Below are positions 53,926 to 63,594 of a DNA stretch of 64,000 nucleotides, in pieces. Each line of letters begins with the position of its first letter. The stretch's first letter is position 1. The DNA is from CAHJXF01 sp038254545. Its GTDB lineage: Bacteria; Pseudomonadota; Gammaproteobacteria; Burkholderiales; Burkholderiaceae_D. A program made the translations under genes and the position numbers. The stretch is taken from assembly GCA_038254545.1 (NCBI GenBank), contig JBBSGB010000005.1, positions 62,001-126,000 of the forward strand, written 5' to 3'. The notes beneath the pieces were generated by a model that was not told where the DNA came from, searched no databases, and saw only the letters and a program-made list of their open reading frames with translations.

Positions 53926-55104
53926 ATGCGAAACCGAACGCCTGATGCTCGCGACGGGGCTATGGATGCGAAAGTCGATGACGCCGCGGTCGAGCAGCCA
54001 CTCACCTTCCACCCGCGGCCCCGCAAGGGCCGCGGAGCGATTGCCAATGTGCGCGGGCGTTACGAAGTCGACAGGCGCGAGTCCTTCGACGACGGTTGGG
54101 ACGGACTCGACGTCGCCATCGGGGAACAGCAGGGCGCGCCGCCGCTCAAGACCGTCGTTACCGAAGAACGCGCACGAAGCATCATCTCGAAGAACGATTC
54201 GCCCGATATCCCCTTCAGCCTTTCGCTGAACCCTTATCGTGGCTGCGAGCACGGCTGCATCTATTGTTTTGCGCGGCCCACGCACAGTTATTTTGGCCTG
54301 TCTCCCGGGCTCGACTTCGAATCGAAGCTGTTCGCCAAAGTCAACGCGGCCGAACTGTTGCTTCGCGAGCTCGCGAAGCCCTCGTACACGCCCGACGTGA
54401 TCGCGGTGGGCGTGAACACCGATGCGTATCAACCGATCGAACGCGACCTGAAGATCACCCGTGCGGTGCTCGAGGTGCTGCACGAGGCTCGTAATCCATT
54501 CGGGATGATTACCAAGTCGTCGCTGATTGAACGCGACCTCGATCTGCTCGCGCCGCTGGCAGAACAACAGCTAGCCCGCGCATCGATCACGATCACGACG
54601 CTCGACCACGAACTGTCGAGAAAGCTCGAGCCGCGCGCCGCCAGTCCGGCGCGGAGGTTGCGCACCGTGCGCGCGCTTGTCGACGCGGGCGTACCGGTAT
54701 CGGTCAACGTATCGCCGGTGATCCCGTTCATCACCGACAACGAGATGGAAAGTATCGTTGCCGCGGCTGCCGATGCGGGCGCGCACAGCGCCCACTTCAT
54801 CATCCTCAGGCTGCCGTGGGAATTGAACGAGGTCTTCCAGCAATGGTTGCGTGCGCACTTCCCGCTGCGCGCCGAGCGCGTGATGAATCGCATTCGCGAC
54901 CTGCGCGGCGGCAAGGACTACGACTCGCGCTTCGGCAAGCGCATGTCGGGCGAAGGCACCTGGGCCGAGCTGTTCGCGCAGCGCTTTCACGCGGCGTGTG
55001 CGCGGCATGGACTCAATCGCGGGCGCGGGGTCTTCGACACCACGCGATTCATCCGGCCGCTGTTGCCGCAGCCGCCGTCCCCGCAGCAGCGCCTGTTCGA
55101 TTGA
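53926..55104 (+). CDS. PA0069-family radical SAM protein
   Basis: 392 residues. The [4Fe-4S] cluster motif CxxxCxxC is in RGCEHGCIYCFARPTHSY (about residues 106-113), within a SAM-radical barrel (FGMITKSSLIERDLDLL, VNVSPVIPFITDNEME). The sequence fits the spore photoproduct lyase-like/PA0069 (SplB-related) family, whose reaction in non-spore-formers is not established. ATG 53926 follows the DUF4864 stop by two bases; ATG 53962 is an alternative. A conserved-looking N-terminal segment (GRGAIANVRGRYE) precedes the barrel. Confidence 0.9.
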   Translation: MRNRTPDARDGAMDAKVDDAAVEQPLTFHPRPRKGRGAIANVRGRYEVDRRESFDDGWDGLDVAIGEQQGAPPLKTVVTEERARSIISKNDSPDIPFSLSLNPYRGCEHGCIYCFARPTHSYFGLSPGLDFESKLFAKVNAAELLLRELAKPSYTPDVIAVGVNTDAYQPIERDLKITRAVLEVLHEARNPFGMITKSSLIERDLDLLAPLAEQQLARASITITTLDHELSRKLEPRAASPARRLRTVRALVDAGVPVSVNVSPVIPFITDNEMESIVAAAADAGAHSAHFIILRLPWELNEVFQQWLRAHFPLRAERVMNRIRDLRGGKDYDSRFGKRMSGEGTWAELFAQRFHAACARHGLNRGRGVFDTTRFIRPLLPQPPSPQQRLFD

Positions 55105-55119
55105 GCATCGCGGATCGCG

Positions 55120-55500
55120 TCAGACGATTGCGGTCGTCAGAACTCCGAACACGAAGCTCTCGCCTGCGCCGTAATAACGGCCCAGGCCGAACGAGATCAT
55201 CGTCATCAACAGCACCATGCTGCCGAGCAGCGTCAATGCGGCGACGATGATCACCAGCCATCCCGAATGATTCTTTTCGGATGAGGCTGCGTTCCATTGC
55301 GCATCCCACTGTTCATCGGGTGTGAGCGCGAATCGCAGGGCTTCGATGAATCCAATGAACGTCGGAACCAGGGTCCACGCGAACAACGGATAGAGCCACG
55401 GCAGCAGTCGCTTCGTGCCGTGTAGATAGAAGCGATGCAGACCCAGCGTTCCGACCAGGGAGGCTAGCAGCGTCGCGATGGTCTTGTTCTTGAATCTCAT
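55120..55500 (-). CDS. TM2-domain membrane protein
   Basis: 126 residues. The TM2 domain is visible at the start (KNKTIATLLASLVGTLGLHRFYLHG, then a second helix WLYPLFAWTLVPTFIGFIEAL), with a third helix at about 82-107 (WLVIIVAALTLLGSMVLLMTMISFGL). Function is unknown. It is convergent with the radical SAM gene (15 bases apart) and is on the same strand as the esterase lipoprotein. Confidence 0.82.
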   Translation of the reverse strand: MRFKNKTIATLLASLVGTLGLHRFYLHGTKRLLPWLYPLFAWTLVPTFIGFIEALRFALTPDEQWDAQWNAASSEKNHSGWLVIIVAALTLLGSMVLLMTMISFGLGRYYGAGESFVFGVLTTAIV

Positions 55501-55545
55501 GATTCTCGTTAATAGATCGCGCGCGATGGTCGTATGGCCGGTGCT

Positions 55546-56751
55546 TCAACGCGGCACGATCTCGAAGGCCAGCAACTGCGTCACCTGACCTCCATTGAAG
55601 TTGTCGTCGGACACCAGCACCAGCGTGCGGTGACCGTTGGCGAGCGTGGGGCCGAAGCATAAGCCCTCGAGGTTATCGATGACGATACCGAGCGTTGCGA
55701 AATCGAGCACGAGGCGTTTTCTCATCGGCGTGAATTCGCCAGCGTGCGCGGCGAGCGAAGCGATGCTCTTCACGTCGTTGGCAAGACTGGCATCGGCTTC
55801 GAACAGGCGAACGTGCCAACCGGCGCCGAGAGCGAATGCGCGCTCGAGCACGAGGAAGCGATTCGCGTCCAAGGCAAGAATTTCCGTCACGCCATTGATG
55901 GCGCGCAACGGCATCAACGCGTGCCCGGCAGGAATCGGATCGATCGGATAGGCGAGCTGCATCGCAAGCGGTCCGAAGCCATGCGAAGGCGCGCGGTCGT
56001 AACGCGAGAAGCGCGACCATGCGCCGTGGTCGGTCGCAGGCATGCTGCCGTCCTGGATCAATGGCCCCTCCATCGCGACCCATAGAGACTGCGCGTCGAC
56101 CGATAGCGTCGCGCCTTCGAATACGCGATTGTCGCGCGGGCCGCGTGGCTCGACGGTCATGCGAAACATCGGATCGAGCGGCACCTCGGCGATATATCGG
56201 CCATCGAGCGACGACTGGCGAATGAAAGGCTCGGTCAATCGATCCGCACCGCGCGTCTTGCGGATCGTGCGCTCGCCTTCGCTCGTCCACCACAGCGTTT
56301 GCGTGAGGCGATCGAAGCGGATTGCCTCGGCGTCCGCCGCGCCTCCGCTGCCGAGAGACGGGTAGGGCGTGCCGTCGGCTTGAAGGAACGTGACGACAGT
56401 CTGCAAGCCCGCGTCCGAAAATCCGTGCTGGTCGATCTTCAGGCGCGCCGTGTAGTAGCGCGTTGGCGAAAAGACCGAGCGGTCGTCGCTGATCAGGTAG
56501 TAGAGATCGGACGCGGAGTCGTAATCGATTCCCGACAGGCCACCGACGATGGTGCCGCCGAATGGAAGGCGATGATCGAGTCGTCGCTCGCCGATCAAGC
56601 GAAGCGTGAAGTCGGCGCGAGCCGCTAAAGCCGAATCGAAGTGCGCGACCGCGCGATCGGCAATCGGCGCGCAGTTCGATAGAAAGCCAACACACACCAG
56701 CACGCAGAAAACGATCGGCCGACGCTTGCGGCGGTTGGGTACACCGCTCAT
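55546..56751 (-). CDS. Esterase-like phytase-family lipoprotein
   Basis: 401 residues. The N-terminal signal ends in a plausible lipobox (FLSNC, about residue 27). The rest matches the esterase-like activity of phytase family (beta-propeller): FGGTIVGGLSGIDYDSASDLYYLISDDRS, SLGSGGAADAEAIRFD, NRVFEGATLSVDAQSLWVAMEGPL, NLEGLCFGPTLANGHRTLVLVSDDNFN. It is probably anchored in the outer membrane or periplasmic face. The substrate is unknown. Its first codons abut the PEP-CTERM remnant on the opposite strand. Confidence 0.9.
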   Translation of the reverse strand: MSGVPNRRKRRPIVFCVLVCVGFLSNCAPIADRAVAHFDSALAARADFTLRLIGERRLDHRLPFGGTIVGGLSGIDYDSASDLYYLISDDRSVFSPTRYYTARLKIDQHGFSDAGLQTVVTFLQADGTPYPSLGSGGAADAEAIRFDRLTQTLWWTSEGERTIRKTRGADRLTEPFIRQSSLDGRYIAEVPLDPMFRMTVEPRGPRDNRVFEGATLSVDAQSLWVAMEGPLIQDGSMPATDHGAWSRFSRYDRAPSHGFGPLAMQLAYPIDPIPAGHALMPLRAINGVTEILALDANRFLVLERAFALGAGWHVRLFEADASLANDVKSIASLAAHAGEFTPMRKRLVLDFATLGIVIDNLEGLCFGPTLANGHRTLVLVSDDNFNGGQVTQLLAFEIVPR

Positions 56752-56766
56752 GTCCGCGGGTCCGAA

Positions 56767-56943
56767 AAGTTAGCGGGCATTTGGCGGTACCAGCAGAGCG
56801 CGGGTGACTCGTTCGAAACCGACAATCATGCGTTCGGACTCGTCGCGTTCGGTGTTCCCGAACCCGGTTGGCTCTCCCTGGTCGGTTTCGGCGCACTACT
56901 GATGATTTCGGTTCTGCGCCGACGGAATCTGCCTCGCGGCTGA
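56767..56943 (+). pseudogene. 3' remnant of a PEP-CTERM protein gene
   Basis: An open frame ending at TGA 56941 encodes a complete PEP-CTERM signal: VPEPG, a hydrophobic stretch (WLSLVGFGALLMISVL) and RRRNLPRG, preceded by about 25 residues of exported-type sequence (SFETDNHAFGLVAFG). No start codon with a ribosome site, signal peptide or further homologous sequence is present upstream; there the frame runs antisense into the start of the esterase gene. It therefore looks like the surviving end of a deleted gene. Start coordinate is approximate. Confidence 0.7.
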
Positions 56944-57008
56944 GGCAGGTCGCAGGTACGCCGGCGGTGGTCAACACCGACACCAAAAGCGCGGTCATTC
57001 GCGTCCGT

Positions 57009-57038
57009 AAAAGTGTCCAGCAGTTGCGGGACATTTTT
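57009..57038. terminator. Bidirectional terminator between PEP-CTERM remnant and prsT
   Basis: AAAAGTGTCC (57009-57018) pairs with GGACATTTTT (57029-57038, one G-U) around a ten-base loop. The A-rich left and T-rich right flanks supply a U-tract in both directions. Confidence 0.6.
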
Positions 57039-57106
57039 AATTCGATCACTCGGCAGACTATTTGCACAGCCTGCGAACGCGGCTTTATTGCGATTGGTCG
57101 ATTGCT

Positions 57107-59899
57107 CTACAGCGTCGCCAGCAATTGCTTCGATTCCTTCCCTTCGGCACTGTCCGGTGCCGTCTTGACGAGCGACTGCAAGGTCGTGCGCGCGGCGTCC
57201 TTGCGACCTTCCTTGATCTGCGCCTTTGCAAGATGCAACGCGATGTCGCGCTGCGCAGGGGCTGCCGCGCTTGCTTTCTCGAGCAGGTCGAGGCCGCGCT
57301 TGGTCTGGCCTTGCTCGACCAGCATCCATCCGAGCGTGTCGGATACCGCGGGATTGCCCGGTGCGATCGTGTTGGCTTTTTCGGCGATGCTCAGAGCCTG
57401 CGGATCCTTTTGCTGCCAGAGCGCCCACGCCAGGTTGTTCATCAGGATGGGGTCATTGGGCTGGCCTTCGAGCACCACGCGATAGCTCTGAGCCGCGCGC
57501 GTGTAGTCCTTCGCGCGCAGCGCGACATCGGCATCGAAGAGGCGCACTGCAATGTCCTTCGGATGGCTCTTCAACCAGTCGGCGATGAAGGTGTCGGCTT
57601 CGGCTCGCTTGCCCGCGAGCGCGAGCGATGTGTAGGACTTCACCACCAGGCCGGCTGTGGGCGCCTGCGCGAGAACCCTGCGGTAGGTCGTGGCGGCTTC
57701 GCCATACTGTTTCATCGCGAACTTGACGTCGCCATCGAGCTCGGGAACGGCCGGGGACTTCGGTGCCTGCTGCTTGATGCTCGCAAGCAATCGCGCCGCC
57801 TCCTCGTTCTTGCCGGCGCGGAGCATCGTGCCGACCATCGCGGTCTGCGCCTCGAACGAATCGGGCCTGATCTTGAGCGCGTTGCCGAACGACTGCAGGG
57901 CGGCTTCGCTCTGTCCGGCGTTCACTTGCGCCTGGCCGAGCTTGACCTGGTATTCGAGCGACTCGGGATTCAGCCCCACGAGTTTCCGGTAAGCCGCAAC
58001 GGCCTGGTCGCCACTACCGGTTTGCATCATCAGTTGGCCGACCATGTCCAGATAACGCGGGTTGTCGGGCGACGAGGCGAGGGCGTCCTGCGCCGTGCTG
58101 AGCCCCTGCTTGGGATCGCCCTTGCTGATGTAATAGCCCACCAGCGCCGCTACCGCCTGTTCCGAATTCGGGTTGGTTCGCTTGGCTTCCTTCAACAATC
58201 CCAGCGTGGCCTCGTCGCTTGCTCCACTGCTGTTTTCCAATTGGGCGAGCGCGAGCAGCCCCGACAGATTGCCGGGCTCCTTCGCCAGCAAGTCCTTGTA
58301 GCGCTTGCGCGCGCCGTCGACGTTCTTGTCACGCAGGTCGAGGCCGGCAAGATTGGCGATCGCGGGGAAGTAGGTCGGTTGCAACTGCAACGATTTCTCG
58401 AGTGCCTTGCGCGCCGACGCGAAATCGTTCTTGCCCATGTCGATCGCTGCGCGCAGGTTGTAGGTCAGGGGGCTGGCCGGTTGACGTTTCTCCAGTGTCT
58501 TCCACGCCGTGAGCGCCTGATCGAATTGGCGCCGCTGGATGTGGGCAAGGATCAGCGCGACATCGGGATTCGCGTTGCCGGTGCTGATCTTGGACGCTGC
58601 TTCGAGCTCCGCAAATCCGGCGGCCGCATCGCCGCGCGCGAACTGAACGGCAGCGCTCTGCGTTCTCACATTGGGGTCGTTCGGGCTGAGCTTGGCTGCC
58701 TGCTCGAACGAGCGCGATGCGGCCTTGAAGTCGCCTTTCTGCAGCGCGACTTCGCCCGAGAGACTGACCAGCGCTGCATCGTTGGGCGCGGCCGCCAGGG
58801 CCGGTTGCAGGATCTCGTCAGCCTTCTGCGGCTGGCGTTGACGCAGGTAGAGGCTGGCCAGCAGCTTGCGCGCATAGACGTTGTTGGGCGAGACCTTGAG
58901 CGCGTCGCGCAAATGCTGTTCGGCTTGCGCGGGCTGATTGGTCACCGTTGCGATCGCGCCGGCCAGCAGTTGTGCGGCGCCGTTGCTCGGCAACGCGGCC
59001 AGCGACAGCGTGATCGCATCATGTGCCTTGGTGAAGTCCTTCTTGTTGAAGGCGATCAACGCCTCGAGATAGGTGACGCCCGGATGACGAGGCGACAGCT
59101 TCTTGAGTTCGTCGACCTGTTGCTGGGCGAGATCGGTCTGGTTGTCGCCGATGTAGGTGCCGGCCAGATTGAGTCGCGCGATGAAGTTGCGCGGATCTTC
59201 CTTGAGCGCTGCCTCATATGAGGAAATCGCATCCTTGGCCTTGCTTTGGGCGCGCGCGATATCGCCCTTGAGCAAGAGGCCCTCGACCTGTTTCGGATTC
59301 TTCGAGAGAACCTGATCGACCTCCGCGCTCGCACCGGCCAGATCTCCGCGCGCGGCTTTCACCCGCGCATCGCCGAGAACGGCTGCGGGAAAGCCGGGAA
59401 CGAATTTTTGTGCTGATGCGAATGCGGCCATCGCGTCATCGGTCTTGCCCAGGCCGAATTGCGCGATGCCGAGCAAGGACTGCAGTTCCGCGTTCGCCGT
59501 CGGCGATTTCACCGTAGTCGTGGAGACCTGCTTGACGATCTTTTCCAACTGCCCCTGGAGCATCTGGCTCTTGATCAATAGCGGGACGGCCTGGTCGGGA
59601 TCGTATTTCTGATCGTAGGCCTTCTGCAGTTCGATCTCGGCATTCTTCGGATCGCCTTGCTCGAGCAGTTCGCGACCCAACAGGAAGCGCGCCTCGGGCG
59701 ACTGGGAATTGCCTTGCAACGCATTCTTGAGTTCGATGACCGCGCCGCGGTGATCGTTCTTCGCGGCAAGCTCCTTCGCACGCGCTAGATGATCCTGCGA
59801 ATTGTCGCGACTGCACGCAACCAGAAAGATGCTTGCCACTGCGCACGACGTGACGCATGCCGCGAGTTTCGAATGTTTGACCGCCTGTTGCTGATCCAT
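57107..59899 (-). CDS. prsT: PEP-CTERM system TPR-repeat lipoprotein PrsT
   Basis: 930 residues. The N-terminal lipoprotein signal ends in LVAC (about residue 26), then TPR units occur along nearly the whole length (A.....G....A...Y...L pattern repeated more than 20 times, for example LLGRELLEQGDPKNAEIELQKAY). It matches the family of TPR lipoproteins encoded with PEP-CTERM/exosortase exopolysaccharide loci. It probably assists polymer export or assembly at the membrane (inference). Start ATG 59899 has GGGGAG upstream; an upstream ATG adds a non-signal stretch. It follows prsR on the same strand. Confidence 0.92.
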   Translation of the reverse strand: MDQQQAVKHSKLAACVTSCAVASIFLVACSRDNSQDHLARAKELAAKNDHRGAVIELKNALQGNSQSPEARFLLGRELLEQGDPKNAEIELQKAYDQKYDPDQAVPLLIKSQMLQGQLEKIVKQVSTTTVKSPTANAELQSLLGIAQFGLGKTDDAMAAFASAQKFVPGFPAAVLGDARVKAARGDLAGASAEVDQVLSKNPKQVEGLLLKGDIARAQSKAKDAISSYEAALKEDPRNFIARLNLAGTYIGDNQTDLAQQQVDELKKLSPRHPGVTYLEALIAFNKKDFTKAHDAITLSLAALPSNGAAQLLAGAIATVTNQPAQAEQHLRDALKVSPNNVYARKLLASLYLRQRQPQKADEILQPALAAAPNDAALVSLSGEVALQKGDFKAASRSFEQAAKLSPNDPNVRTQSAAVQFARGDAAAGFAELEAASKISTGNANPDVALILAHIQRRQFDQALTAWKTLEKRQPASPLTYNLRAAIDMGKNDFASARKALEKSLQLQPTYFPAIANLAGLDLRDKNVDGARKRYKDLLAKEPGNLSGLLALAQLENSSGASDEATLGLLKEAKRTNPNSEQAVAALVGYYISKGDPKQGLSTAQDALASSPDNPRYLDMVGQLMMQTGSGDQAVAAYRKLVGLNPESLEYQVKLGQAQVNAGQSEAALQSFGNALKIRPDSFEAQTAMVGTMLRAGKNEEAARLLASIKQQAPKSPAVPELDGDVKFAMKQYGEAATTYRRVLAQAPTAGLVVKSYTSLALAGKRAEADTFIADWLKSHPKDIAVRLFDADVALRAKDYTRAAQSYRVVLEGQPNDPILMNNLAWALWQQKDPQALSIAEKANTIAPGNPAVSDTLGWMLVEQGQTKRGLDLLEKASAAAPAQRDIALHLAKAQIKEGRKDAARTTLQSLVKTAPDSAEGKESKQLLATL

Positions 59900-59962
59900 C
59901 CTGGTCCGTCTCCCCTGATTTTTCTTGTCGCGGGACCCCGGCTCCGGTCCCGATGAAACTGC

Positions 59963-59989
59963 TTCAAGTCTCAATGATTGACACTTCAA
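59963..59989. repeat. Imperfect 27-base inverted repeat in the prsR-prsT gap
   Basis: TTCAAGTCTCAAT and ATTGACACTTCAA flank a central G; 11 of 13 positions pair. It lies 64 bases before the prsT start. A candidate regulator-binding site or hairpin; no T-tract. Confidence 0.45.
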
Positions 59990-60019
59990 CGTGTGGCCTA
60001 ACCGCAGCTCGCCCCACCG

Positions 60020-61423
60020 TCACCTGATCCCGAAACGCCGCATGAGGTCGTACAGCGTCGGCCGGCTGATGCCCAGCATCTCGGCCGCGCGCGCGATGTT
60101 GCCGTCGACCTTGCCGAGCACTTGCATCACCGCTCCGCGCTCGGCATCGTCGCGCACCTGGCGCAGGTTGAATATCTTCGGCTCTGCGCCTTCCAGGTCG
60201 AGCCCGAGGTCGTCGGCGCCGATGAATTGACCGTCGGCCATGATCACGGCGCGCTTCATGCAGTTCTCGATTTCTCGCACGTTGCCCGGCCACGCGTAGG
60301 CGTCGATTACCGCGAGCGCGTCGTCGGAAAGCATCGCCGGTTTCTTGTTCTGCGCCTGGCCGAAGCGCTGCGCGAACGCACGTGCGAGCAACGACGCATC
60401 GCCGTGACGCGCACGCAGCGGCGGAATGTCGACCACGATTTCCGAGAGCCGATAGAACAAGTCCTCGCGGAATCGTCCTTCCTTCATCAGCTCCTTCAGG
60501 TTCTGGTGGGTAGCACAGACGATGCGCACATCGACCGGAATCTCCTCGCGCCCGCCGACACGCTCGACCACACGCTCCTGGAGGAAGCGCAACAGCTTGG
60601 CCTGCAAGGCGCCGGGGAGATCGCCGATTTCGTCGAGGAAGAGGGTGCCGCCGTCGGCGTATTCGATCTTGCCGCGGGTCTGCTTGGCCGCGCCCGTGAA
60701 CGCACCGCGCTCGTAGCCGAACAGTTCGCTCTCGAGCAGGTTCTCGGGAATCGCAGCGCAATTGAGCGCGACGAAACGCTTGTCGCGGCGGTTGGACAAA
60801 TCGTGCAGGCCGCGCGCGAGCAACTCCTTGCCGGTGCCGCTGTCGCCCAGCAACAGTACCGTTACGTCGGAGGGCGCGAGCCGTTCTATGTTGCGACAGA
60901 TGCGCAGCATCGCCGGGTCGCGCGTCAACAGTCCGGCCAGCGGCAACTGCATGTTGACGCTCTGGAGCAGGCGATTTTCGCGCTGCAGGCCGGCGAGCCG
61001 GAACGCGCGTTCTATCACCAGCGCGAGCAGGTCGGGCTCGAACGGCTTGGTATAGAAATCGTAGGCGCCCAGGCCGATCGCCTTGACCGCGTTGGTGCGA
61101 TCGTTCTGGCCGGTGATCATGATGATCTTGGTGTCGGGCGCGGCCGAGAGCATCTCGGCGAGCAGCGCGAAGCCCTCGGATGTACTGTCGGGATCGGGCG
61201 GCAGGCCGAGGTCCATCGTCACCACCGCCGGTTCATGGCGTCTCAATTGCGCCATCGCCGAAGTGCGGTCTTCGGCGACGATGACGTTGTATTGATCGAA
61301 GCTCCAGCGCATCTGTTTCTGAATGCCCGGATCGTCTTCGACGACCAGCAAGGTCGGCTTGACGTCGTCCTCTTTCGCCTTGGACGGTGCGCTTAGCGAT
61401 TCCACAATGCTTGCGTTGCTCAT
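60020..61423 (-). CDS. prsR: PrsR, sigma-54-dependent response regulator of the PEP-CTERM system
   Basis: 467 residues: receiver domain (LLVVEDDPGIQ; phospho-acceptor Asp in VTMDLGLPP, about residue 69), AAA+ domain with Walker A GDSGTGKE (about 194), the sigma-54 contact loop GAFTGA (about 241) and FLDEIGDLP, and a Fis-type HTH at the end (NIARAAEMLGISRPTLYDLMRRFG). It activates sigma-54 promoters after phosphorylation by PrsK. GGAAGAA lies before ATG 61423. The gene begins 16 bases after prsK. A likely target in the window is the PEP-CTERM gene at 9160. Confidence 0.95.
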   Translation of the reverse strand: MSNASIVESLSAPSKAKEDDVKPTLLVVEDDPGIQKQMRWSFDQYNVIVAEDRTSAMAQLRRHEPAVVTMDLGLPPDPDSTSEGFALLAEMLSAAPDTKIIMITGQNDRTNAVKAIGLGAYDFYTKPFEPDLLALVIERAFRLAGLQRENRLLQSVNMQLPLAGLLTRDPAMLRICRNIERLAPSDVTVLLLGDSGTGKELLARGLHDLSNRRDKRFVALNCAAIPENLLESELFGYERGAFTGAAKQTRGKIEYADGGTLFLDEIGDLPGALQAKLLRFLQERVVERVGGREEIPVDVRIVCATHQNLKELMKEGRFREDLFYRLSEIVVDIPPLRARHGDASLLARAFAQRFGQAQNKKPAMLSDDALAVIDAYAWPGNVREIENCMKRAVIMADGQFIGADDLGLDLEGAEPKIFNLRQVRDDAERGAVMQVLGKVDGNIARAAEMLGISRPTLYDLMRRFGIR

Positions 61424-61439
61424 ACAGGTTCTTCCAGGG

Positions 61440-63587
61440 TCAGGCGGTGGCTGCAGGCCTGAGCAGGGGCAGCGAGATTGAAAAACGGGTGCCTTCGGTT
61501 TCGCGGCTCTCGACATCCAGCCGTCCACCCAATTCGCGGATGTATTCCCGGCTTTCGTAGATGCCGATGCCCATCCCGTTTTTCTTGGTCGATTCGAAGG
61601 GCTTGAACAACCGCGACCGGATGAAGTCTTCGCTCATTCCGACCCCGGTGTCCTGGACTTCGATTATTGCAGACTCGTCCTTCGCGCGAACATGAACTTC
61701 GATGCAACCGCCTGCAGGTGTCGCTTCGGCGGCATTCTGCAGCAGGTGGCCGACCACGCGGTCGAGCCGGTCGCGGTGCGCGAGCGTGCGAATGCCGGGC
61801 GCATCGACGTGCACGGTAGGCCGCGGCACGAGCGGCGACTTGGCTTTCAACGCCGACAGCACAACGTCCTGCAGGTCGACCGGTGTCGGTTCGTCGTCGG
61901 GCGTGGAGCCCGCGCGCAGTTGCATCAAGAGGCGCTTCATCTTGTCCACGGCGTTATTGACCGTGTCGAGCATGTCGTCCTGGAACTCGGGATTGTCGCG
62001 GTGCCGCGCCGCGTTGGTCATCAACAGAGACAGTTGCGCGACCAGGTTCTTCAAATCGTGCACGACGAAAGCCGACATGCGATTGAAGGACTCGAACTGA
62101 CGCGCGACCAGCAGCGCGCGATTCGCCTGCAGTTGCGCGAGCGTGCTCGCGACCTGGCGGCCCGCGGTCTTCAGCAGATCGTTGACTTCCCAATTGATGT
62201 TGATCTTGGTTCGCGCGGGCAGCAGCACCATGAAACCGAACAATTCGTCGTGCAACATCAGCGGAATCACCAGCCACGCGTCTTCGTCGCCGCTCAACCA
62301 GTCGGGCAGGTGCAGGTCGCCGTAGATCGGGCGCGTCGCTCGATATTCATCGAGGTTGATCACCCACTCCTTTTCCTGCAGAAAGCTTGCGAGCGCGCCG
62401 TCCTGCGGCTCGATCCCGTCTGACAGGAGCGGAGCTTCCCAACTGGCGATACGCTGGTAGCGCGGCGCATCCTGCTTGATCCACAGCGCACCGCCGCGCG
62501 CCTCGACCAGGCTCGCCACGGCGCGCACCGCGCGAGCACCGAAGTCTTCGTCCTGGCCTTGCTCGGTCAGTTCGCGCGTGATGCGCAGCCACTCTTCGCG
62601 ATAGTCGTAGCGATAGCTGAAGAAATTCTTGTTGATGAACACCTTCAGGCGCGCGCGTATCGATCCCGAGACGACGATCAGGCCGAGCCCCATCAGGCCC
62701 GCGAAGATCACGGTCGTCTGCAGCACGCCGCCCCAGGTGCCACCGAAGAAGCGGATGTAGTAACCCGCAGCCGAGACGATCAACAGGTAGGTGCCTGCGC
62801 TCAGCAACGCCGTCGATTGAAACACCATGCGCCGCGAGACCGCGATGTCGAGCGACCACTGCGGATTGCGGGCCGCCGAGACGGCGACCAGCGGAATGAT
62901 CAGCACATTGATGAAGCCTCGCGCAGCCCACAGCTCGATATCGATCTGGCGAAACAGCATCGCGTTGGCGTAGGTCGCGAGGTCGTAGGCGAACAGACCG
63001 CCGACGCCGAGGCAAAAGAACTTGATGCTCCAGCGATCGTCCTGGTCGGTGCTGCGATACACCTGTTCGATCAGCATCAACGCGACGATCGACACCAGTA
63101 CGCGCGAGCCGAAATAGATCGAGGGTGTCAGCACCGGCAGCGATGCCAGCCGCGCCAGTTCGAGCACCAGGCTGAATGCGACCACTGCAACCCCGACCCA
63201 GAGCAACGGCGGCATGCGCTTGGCCAACGGGAGCATGCGCAATGTCGATCCCGACGCCGTTGCGGCAGCGTTCGCGGCAGGCGCACTTGCCGCCGGCGCG
63301 CACAACAACACGCCGATGAACGCGAACCAGGTCGCGTTGCGAACCATTTCCAGGAGGCTGGCGAGATTGCGTGCCACCTCGACGTTGGCGATGCCGGCGC
63401 CGACTGCTGCAGCCCACAACATGCTGGCCATCGCGGCAACCGCGAGCAGCACGCCCGAGAGCGCGCGCAGATTGCGCCCCCGCCATGAAACGAACAGCAG
63501 CGTCCCAAGCAGCGCATAGCCCGCAGCCGCGGCCGCGTAGCCCCAGAAGCTCCACTGGGCGATGGTTTGGATTGCAGCGCTGTCCAC
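61440..63587 (-). CDS. prsK: PrsK, membrane sensor histidine kinase of the PEP-CTERM system
   Basis: 715 residues: about ten N-terminal membrane helices (to about 310), a GAF-like domain (about 330-480), the phosphorylated His in FVVHDLKNLVAQLSLL (about 508), and an ATPase domain with N box LLQNAAEAT, G1 IIEVQDTGVGMS and G2 NGMGIGIYESREYI. It passes phosphate to PrsR. The start is GTG 63587, seven bases after the sugar transferase stop; no in-frame ATG is available near it. The signal sensed is unknown. Confidence 0.94.
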   Translation of the reverse strand: MDSAAIQTIAQWSFWGYAAAAAGYALLGTLLFVSWRGRNLRALSGVLLAVAAMASMLWAAAVGAGIANVEVARNLASLLEMVRNATWFAFIGVLLCAPAASAPAANAAATASGSTLRMLPLAKRMPPLLWVGVAVVAFSLVLELARLASLPVLTPSIYFGSRVLVSIVALMLIEQVYRSTDQDDRWSIKFFCLGVGGLFAYDLATYANAMLFRQIDIELWAARGFINVLIIPLVAVSAARNPQWSLDIAVSRRMVFQSTALLSAGTYLLIVSAAGYYIRFFGGTWGGVLQTTVIFAGLMGLGLIVVSGSIRARLKVFINKNFFSYRYDYREEWLRITRELTEQGQDEDFGARAVRAVASLVEARGGALWIKQDAPRYQRIASWEAPLLSDGIEPQDGALASFLQEKEWVINLDEYRATRPIYGDLHLPDWLSGDEDAWLVIPLMLHDELFGFMVLLPARTKININWEVNDLLKTAGRQVASTLAQLQANRALLVARQFESFNRMSAFVVHDLKNLVAQLSLLMTNAARHRDNPEFQDDMLDTVNNAVDKMKRLLMQLRAGSTPDDEPTPVDLQDVVLSALKAKSPLVPRPTVHVDAPGIRTLAHRDRLDRVVGHLLQNAAEATPAGGCIEVHVRAKDESAIIEVQDTGVGMSEDFIRSRLFKPFESTKKNGMGIGIYESREYIRELGGRLDVESRETEGTRFSISLPLLRPAATA

Positions 63588-63594
63588 GTTGTGC

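Noticed and set aside
59900..60019. AGGCCACACGTTGA on the minus strand before prsT as a sigma-54 promoter
   Set aside because: GG to GC-equivalent spacing is one base short and the -12 GC is absent.
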